A stretch of DNA of 64,000 nucleotides from Vesta saturnalis (Eukaryota; Arthropoda; Insecta; Coleoptera; Lampyridae): the NCBI GenBank assembly GCA_036346205.1, contig JARFJB010002472.1, positions 1 through 64,000 on the forward strand. Reading direction: 5' to 3'. The notes under the pieces are model-generated. The model searched no databases and was not told where the DNA came from. It was given only the letters and a program-made list of their open reading frames with translations. Below, piece after piece: positions 57,291 to 64,000 of this stretch. The position numbers were made by a program, and so were the translations under genes. Each line of letters starts with the position of its first letter. Position 1 is the stretch's first letter.

Positions 57291-58880
57291 GTTGTTTTGT
57301 TACGCCGATCTATTCACCAATCACCGCTCTCATTCCGTTGTGTCAAGCCGACTCATTCCGCTGGGCCTATTTGGAGAACCCAGACCGCCATCTTTCTACT
57401 TTACTCCGTTCACCTTCGAAAATACTCGGCACCGAGATCCTGAATTTATCGTATATACCAGGGTTTATTACTGCCTCAACCTGTCACCTGCAGGTAAGTT
57501 AAGTATACCACACCACACTTACACTAGTAAATGGCTTCATGTCGGCAACCTCCCGATGTAGTCTTTCACTTACTCCATTGCATAGAAGGGTATTCGCCTA
57601 ATTTCTGCCAATCTCCGGGGTATCAATTAAACAGTGCAACGGGTATTTAATTGCTACTTCACCTACACACCACACACCAATTCACACAAATAGGAAGCCG
57701 ACAAGTTGAAAGCAGCAAGCCGCCCGCAATTAGACTATATTTCGGTCACACAGTTTCGTAAATTACGAATCCAGTACGTAACAGTGGGTATTACGTTTCA
57801 ATCTCGTTAATCGTAATAAACCGCTTCCCTACCAGCTCACTGTTTGTGAGATATCCAGAGGATAGCAACATCCTGATTCAACATCTCTGTTAAATGCCGT
57901 CAGCCTGTTTATTTAACTGCGCTGAATACAGAAAGTTCCCGAAAATTTAAAGATCCTAGGCCGTCCCCAGACTAGGAGAAAGCTTTGCTTCTTACGGTTC
58001 TGAACTTATATCCATACTGATCGCTGATCATGATAATCCAGAGTTGAAGGAGAGACCATTTTTCTACCGTACCGGTAAAACTTTAGTTATTCTGTACCTG
58101 AAAATCTCTAAGCTAAATCGTTTCGGAAGGTTTAAACACCTTATAAGTATCAGTATTGAAACCAGCCCTGACTTAGCGTCACTCCCGTAGCTACTCTTGG
58201 CGCTATCGAACCCAGAAGCGCAAGGAACTATTAAGCGGGTCCGCAGCCCTACCCAGAATACAATACGAAAGTATTCATTTTAATCCAGAGTTTAATAACT
58301 TTCAAACACCTCCATTTCCGCTTTAATACAGTTTCCGCAAAAATTACTAAGTGTAAATAGAATAGATCTTAATGTACTGTAATTAAGATTATCCTATATA
58401 TAGTTAAGAAAACCCTGTACAAATCAGTTAGTTTCTTTTAATTCTACGTTTGTAAATATTAGACCGTAAAAGTTGCATTTTATAAATGCAGTATTAAAAC
58501 GCATTCTGTATAAAGAATCCCTTTAAAAGCATTGCGTTTTCTAGTTGACCTCCAATCAGGTATAAGAGCGTTACCCTTGTTATTATATCGACGTACACCT
58601 GCTATCCCCGTTATAATAAATCCGTTATAATAATTCGGCCACTGACAGCTACCCGACAAGACCGCATTTGAAATTATTTATTTATTTTAAATAATTTGCT
58701 TTTAACTAAAAAGCAACAATATAATTAAAGATTTGTACCTTTGCCAAATGTACTTCCACAGAAAAGGTAAGGAGATAAACCACCTGAGGATCACCACCGA
58801 CCAATTCCTGTACCAAAAAGGCGCCCATCCGCAAACGAAGGAACCAGGTCCAGATTAAATAGCAGCTGAGCTATTTATTT
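57290..58880. other. Less AT-rich segment with splice-like sites, unassigned
   Basis: Noticeably higher G+C than its surroundings. A strong donor context CACCTGCAG/GTAAGT lies at about 57486-57501 and an acceptor-like TACTTCCACAG followed by AAAAG/GTAAGG near 58750-58770. No reading frame is recognised, including the open 89 codons at 57292-57561. It could be an untranslated exon region of a host gene or a retroelement leader; I cannot tell which. Confidence 0.3.
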
Positions 58881-59269
58881 GTTTCTTGTTTAAAGTTTGT
58901 TGTATTTATTTTTTATTTGTAAGTTAGTTGAAGTATAAATATCGAGAATTCTAAACAATAGGAATAATATACGTCTAAAACCCTTACAAGTATATTGCTA
59001 AGTGTGGAAGAAGCGGGTAGTAGTGATCAACCCTAGTAGTAGTTAAAAACCCGTTGAGCTAGACAGAGGCAAATTATAGTAAAATTTAATTATATATATA
59101 ATAACGTAAGAGAAAGAAGCTTATAAAATTATGATGTAAAATTAATTTGAAATTGATGAAAGCTTTCTCAAATTAAAAAAAAACGACGAAACAGCATTGT
59201 TTGCAATTGTAAGTAATTTTACAATTAAAACACAATGTACGTTTAATATAATTATTAATTTGTATTTTA

Positions 59270-59672
59270 ATTTTGACCTTGATATTGACCGTGACCTTGA
59301 CCTTCACCTTGGTCTTGACCTCAATCTCGATCTAGATCTTGTTTTTGATCTTGATCTTGATGTTAATCCTTCTCTTGGTCTTGGTCTTGGTCTTGGTACT
59401 TGGTATTGGTCTTGGTCTTGGTCTTGGTCTTGGTCTTGGTATTGGTCTTGGTCTTGGTCTTGTTCTTGGTCTTGGTCTTGGTCTTGGTCATGGTCTTGGT
59501 ATTGGTTTTGTTCTTGGTCTTAGTCTTGATCTCGGTCTCGGTCTTGGTCTTGGTCTTCGTCTTGGTCTTGGAGTTGGTAATGACCTTCGCATTGGCCTTG
59601 GCTTTTATTTTGGATCTTGGTCTTGGTCTTGATATTGGTTTTATTCTTGATCTTGATCTTATACACTACGGA
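59270..59672. repeat. (GGTCTT)n hexamer satellite
   Basis: About 60 GGTCTT/GATCTT units with GACCTT variants at the left. Because 6 is divisible by 3 it is open in three + frames (Gly-Leu, Ser-Trp and Val-Leu repeats). Two exact TGACCTTGA 9-mers occur at 59274 and 59292. Confidence 0.93.
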
Positions 59673-60224
59673 ATATGATAATGGATTTGAAACATCTTGA
59701 GGTGACCTTAAATATCCTTTAATTTTTGTAGGTTTAATTTCTGATTTCTTGATAAATTAGTATTTCTTCAATTCGATCTGTATTATTAGATATAAAAGGA
59801 AGAAAAGCAGTACCAACAATTAGAACTAGTTTTTCTTTATGGTTATGTCTAGCAGATATATAACAAACTAATGTATATAAACATAATATTAATAAAGCTA
59901 AGTACTGTAATAATGTAAAATTAAATTTTCACTAAAAAAACGTCTACACATTTTCTTATAAAATTATTAGTTATTCTCATACTTCAGCTAACAATTAAGT
60001 TCAACCTTAAGAATCTGTTTGCCTCTAATTTACACGTCGTATCAAAAAATTGCGTAAAACATAATTAGTTGGTAAGCTTAAGGTCTAGATGTTGGCATCT
60101 TTACATCTTTGAAACATGCATCTGTTTTAAAAATATTTAATTAATGAAAAAGCTGCTCCGCCGCTGAATTTCTCCCAATATCGAATCAGCTCCAGGACAA
60201 ATGAAAACAAGCTTAAATTCGAAC

Positions 60225-60233
60225 ACACACTCA

Positions 60234-60319
<86 letters not shown>

Positions 60320-60410
60320 GCACACACACACGCACACACACACGCACACACACACACACACACACCTACACACGTGTGCATGTGTGCGCACACTCGCATA
60401 CTCGCACACA
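60225..60410. repeat. (AC)n microsatellite
   Basis: Mostly pure AC with a few ACGC and ACGTGTG interruptions. Confidence 0.95.
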
Positions 60411-60429
60411 TGTAAAATGATGTAATAGG

Positions 60430-61940
60430 TCGATTTAATGAGAAGAAAGTCGAGTGCACAACCATCTATAACTACATTATGTGTACGTAGGTTGTAAGTT
60501 AAAAATTGGTTTATAATCTAATTCCTTTAACACTAACATCGTTGTATCTAGAATTAACTGTACCAAAATTAAGTATCTATGACTGAATATGCATGAAATG
60601 TTAGACATGCAGCATTACAAATAAATCAAAAGATGGTGTGAAACTAACCGCAATCTTATTTTAAAAAATATATAGGGAAAAACGTTTAAACGTCTGTATA
60701 AAAATGCAATAGGCGCATTTTGTTCAACGAAGTGAGAAATCGAGTAATCTGTAAAATTAACAGCAGTGTAATTCTTTTTGCTCTCTGGTGTTAAGTGATT
60801 TAATGCGTCATGTACCACAGCGTAGCATATTTCTCTTTCTCCAAATCTTTATCCTTTTTCTCGTTATCATCTTTGGAACAGTCCTTTTCCGAGGCTCAGT
60901 ATCGGTACTGTGAACGTTTTTGTTTTTTCTTTACCTCATATAGGGTGCTAACCTGGCCTGAGAACCTTCCTCCTTTATCCGGGCTTGGAACCGGAAGTGA
61001 TGACCAGTCATTAAGAACAATATAAAACAGTACGACAGTACTGGTAAGACAGACAAAGGAACAACATTCTTCTTACTCAACATTCTTATACGCATTATTT
61101 CCAATTTGTTTCAGTTTAAACTGGTTTCTAATTGCTGAAATACGCTTTCCTAACTTGTTGGATTAGAGCTAGAATAGCTTTATAACAAAATTCCTAGAAA
61201 ACTTTTAATTCAGCATTAATTGGCGTCTTTAACCTATTTTGTCGATGAAAAGAAAAACCTGCGACGCAAAAGTAAACCCTGCGTACCCTTGTATATCCGC
61301 CACTGGTTGACCAATACTTATGCTAATTTAAAATTTCTTTACAATTTATTAGACAAACATGTTCGCCAGATTAGATAAATTGATCTTCTACAGTCTATGA
61401 GTTATCCAAGGTTGTGATTTTAATCAAGTTTCAAGACCCTGTAGCTGGAAAACGGTTAATTATACGAACACAGCTTACTTTTTGGGATAAAATATCACTT
61501 TCTGATGTTATGATACGGATTTAAGCAACACGAGGTAAACAAATGTCAATCGTTTTTATTGGAATAATTAAATTTTCTATTGCGTTCATGGGATACTTAA
61601 TAAAAATGAATTCTTAATTATTCGAATTTCGATATAATGAAAAAAATTACATTCATTCTCTTGTTAATAACAATCTTTATATTCTAAAATTAGTCTTAAT
61701 TAACGCTGATAAGGAATATCATTAAGCATCAATTAAGGACATTGATTAGTATTTAGGTATTTATATTATTTTTGTATATGCCATGAATAGAGCATGAATT
61801 GTAGTTTCTTGACCTAACGAAAAAGGTCACTTGCAAATATGCTGTATTAAGACAAAATTTTTCAGGCTGCGATTTTGTGAAAACGAATACTAAGAATGAG
61901 TATTAAGTTTATTTTAAAGGAAAAGATAAACCCAAATTAG
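60430..61940. other. Spacer upstream of peptide 2
   Basis: No gene recognised with confidence. A segment at 60615-61025 has protein-like frames on both strands (for example a - strand frame starting MVHDALNHLTPESKKNY) but I recognise no family. Confidence 0.3.
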
Positions 61941-61957
61941 ACTACTTAAGGTCAACT

Positions 61958-61966
61958 TGATAACTT
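61958..61966 (+). promoter_or_regulatory. TGATAACTT box of peptide 2
   Basis: Same 9-mer at nearly the same distance (66 bp before the ATG) as in the peptide 1 promoter (64 bp). Fits a GATA factor site. Confidence 0.5.
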
Positions 61967-62023
61967 CTTAAATAAAACTTACTCATTATACATCATTTCA
62001 CTCCTACTGTGTGAAAAGTAAAG

Positions 62024-62248
62024 ATGTTTTGTATACGTATTGTAATGGTTTTTTGCCTTATGTATTTATTTTTGCAAATTGACTGTGGGCCTCCTACAGC
62101 AACATCAAGTGGAAGCGCTCCAGACAGTAATTCAACTCTAAACTCAACTGGAAAACATAAAGCCATAATGGGTAGATTTATTGCTGCACCATGTAAAGAA
62201 GGTTATACTAAAGTAGGCAGCAGTTGCAGACCAGTACAAACTGGTTAA
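62024..62248 (+). CDS. 74-residue secreted peptide with C-x10-C-R loop (peptide 2)
   Basis: Residues 1-21 are a signal peptide (IVMVFCLMYLFLQI), cleaved near C21/G22. Residues 22-55 are a Ser/Thr/Asn/Pro-rich linker. Cysteines at 57 and 68 enclose KEGYTKVGSS and are followed by Arg-Pro-Val. Length, leader, loop and 3' gene structure match the peptide at 13628; the first 30 nt of coding sequence are nearly identical while the linker is unrelated. The ATG is the first in frame, within AAAG/ATG as in peptide 1 (TAAG/ATG). It is a paralogue separated by 48 kb of transposons. Expected to be secreted with one disulfide; function unknown, with secapin-like activity only a hypothesis. Confidence 0.87.
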   Translation: MFCIRIVMVFCLMYLFLQIDCGPPTATSSGSAPDSNSTLNSTGKHKAIMGRFIAAPCKEGYTKVGSSCRPVQTG

Positions 62249-62251
62249 ATT

Positions 62252-62409
62252 GTAAGTACCATCTTTGTTATTGCTATATACACTACCAAATTAATAAATA
62301 TTTTCGTCCCATCTGCCGTATTGACCATGCCTATGTTTAGATTGGTGTATTGACTTTACCCTTCATAATTGGTTGCTTTGGTTTCCATAATTTCGCTTTC
62401 TTAACCCAG
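62252..62409 (+). other. Predicted 3'UTR intron of peptide 2
   Basis: A consensus donor GTAAGT begins 3 nt after the TAA stop. The first good acceptor is TTTCGCTTTCTTAACCCAG ending at 62409, giving 158 nt; the acceptor is less certain than the donor. Confidence 0.5.
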
Positions 62410-62429
62410 CAAAGGATTTACAAAAAAGA

Positions 62430-64000
62430 CATCCGACGAAAAATAGTATAAGCATCACAAACGTAAAGGGTTTAGCTAGTGTTGGATAATATTGGAGACT
62501 TAGTTTCGATCAGTTACCCAACATTGTCAAACGACCAGTAAAAAGCCTTTTTCATTCATAATACCTAACACACATAATGTATTTTTTGTAACTTGCTTCC
62601 ATTTTGATTTTTAATAGATACATTAAGAAACGCGACGTCATCATCTCCGATGTCATTATAGTCATTAATTCACGGAACATTTACGAAAATTTTTATGTTG
62701 GCAAAGTGTGAGCTGGAATTATGTCGTGCATATCACTGTAACAAAATGTATCAAAAAGAGGATGCGTCCAGTGGAGAACCTTTCAAAGAATATCTGCGCA
62801 CAATAAGTCATTGTTATTGATTGATAATTGGGTTAGGGTTTATCTAACTTGTCCATCGTGAACTTTGATATACAATACAAAGTTTTAAAACGTTTATCGA
62901 AAAATGTTCTATAAATCGGTTGGGTAAAATTCTAAGTTATAAATATACTTTATGGTTTGTTATAAAGAGTGATGCAAGCTTTAAACCTTTGAAAGCTTAA
63001 AATCTGGAATCAGAAATCATAATGAAGTATAAACATAAAAATAAATACGCATTAAATTTAGACAGTTTTCTGGTCGAATTGTAACAATGCTAATGAAATT
63101 GGTAATGGTTAAAACCTAACAATTTCTAAATGATACACACGGAATCGCATTTTGTTTTGACATTATACGCTTTATCAAATTATTGCTAACTTTGGTGTGA
63201 CATTCGCTTACATCATATTAAATAAGATAATCTAACACATATAAACGTTTAATCTACCCAAAAATAGATTATAAAATGGCGTAACGCAATTTCCTCATTG
63301 AAGTTTAGTGTGCACTTCGACTCACCTATTTTTGAAACGCGTTTAGGATATTTTGCCGAATCCTCAAAACGACGACGCTTTATTTTTCAAAATCCCAAAC
63401 GTGGCCAAAAAGTCAAAAATCCGACTACGCTTAAGCGTTTTCGGTGGTGGCAGGTGAAATCTCAACGCACACTAACATAAAAATCAAAACTCGTTTATTT
63501 ATACTACTTATATGTTACGGTATTTAGTTTATTTTTTGGTACCACTCATGAACGGGTTGTGTATAGTGGTCTAATCCTGAACTTGCACGGTTTGTTAACG
63601 GTTTGCTCAACGGAGGATAATTCAAGCTGCTTTTCGGTAGTTAAAGATGTTCCTAAAAACAGAATTAGTTCGGACGGACAGAGGATACGGAAGACGGAGA
63701 TCACAGGTCTCCTTAACAGTTGTTGGTAATGAATGAATAAATGTTCGTAAATACGAGCTCTTTGAATCTAATTAAATTACAGCGGTTAAAATTTAAATAA
63801 ACGGTTATCAGTAATACGATAAATCTTACTACAGTATTGAAACAAATTAAATAATTTCAAATTTAACGATAGAGTGAGTATCTATTAAATGTGGAGTCCC
63901 CTTGGAAAGTCCCATTACCTCTACGATCAGGCGCGAGCGTCAAGAGTTATTTCAATTAAAATTAAAGCAATTATTGATTTGACGCTTATTTCGACATTCT
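62430..64000. other. AT-rich spacer to the window end
   Basis: No gene or repeat partner recognised. The 3' exon of peptide 2 should end somewhere in the first few hundred bases. Confidence 0.35.

Noticed and set aside
57292..57561. 89-codon frame in a higher-GC segment
   Set aside because: No signal peptide, domain or repeat partner; kept only as an unassigned region with splice-like sites.
59197..59678. Gly-Leu, Ser-Trp and Val-Leu repeat frames
   Set aside because: Caused by the GGTCTT hexamer, which lacks stop codons in three frames.
63298..63480. 60-codon basic frame
   Set aside because: Short, no homologue recognised, no start context or partner.

Overview
This is AT-rich nuclear DNA from an insect. 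It has long microsatellites, many decayed transposons of insect-typical families (piggyBac, DUF4817/IS630-mariner, hAT, RTE- and Jockey-like non-LTR elements, a tRNA-derived SINE, a PolB element), short introns of 59-60 nt, and genes for small secreted peptides with eukaryotic splice and polyadenylation signals. I cannot name the order with confidence; the peptides share a cysteine spacing with honeybee secapin, so Hymenoptera is possible. No prokaryotic gene, rRNA or CRISPR array is present. Nearly all of the window is intergenic or transposon-derived.

Host genes. The only features that look like intact host genes are two 74-residue secreted peptides on the + strand (13628-13852 and 62024-62248) and a related 120-residue prepropeptide on the - strand (8726-8364). 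All three end in one disulfide loop, C-x10-C-R. The 74-mers have equal length, a TGATAACTT box at -64/-66 from the ATG, and a 3'UTR intron whose donor starts 0 or 3 nt after the stop codon.

Layout. 1-3.1 kb: satellites and a reverse transcriptase relic. 4-7 kb: a MITE with ATATGCA-rich ends and a rearranged DUF4817 transposase. 8.4 kb: peptide 3. 11.3-12.4 kb: piggyBac relic. 12.7-15.5 kb: two SINEs flanking peptide 1. 16.8-27.8 kb: an unusual element of about 10 kb with 1.75 kb inverted arms, a broken protein-primed-type DNA polymerase B gene, iterons and Pol III-like tRNA modules, apparently inserted inside a GT microsatellite. 27.8-31.4 kb: a piggyBac relic, then a second long inverted-repeat element filled with TCAAGGTCA boxes. 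32.4-34.6 kb: a broken spliced gene of a multicopy arthropod family. 35.2-42 kb: a Jockey-like element split by a DUF4817 element, which holds a second, deleted DUF4817 element with perfect ends. 42.3-46.75 kb: paired tRNA-like repeats, then a hAT element with an 8-bp target duplication, itself split by an RTE-like element. 47-49.7 kb: dispersed repeat and a 1.4 kb foldback. 49.7-51.9 kb: AT-rich DNA and an A-rich tract that may be an assembly artefact. 51.9-56.2 kb: RT and piggyBac relics. 57-64 kb: mostly unassigned, with a GGTCTT satellite, an AC satellite and peptide 2.

No operon-like cooperation exists here. The functional themes are (i) a dispersed small-peptide family and (ii) two element types that share one design: long inverted arms that each contain the start of an open reading frame plus reiterated short motifs.
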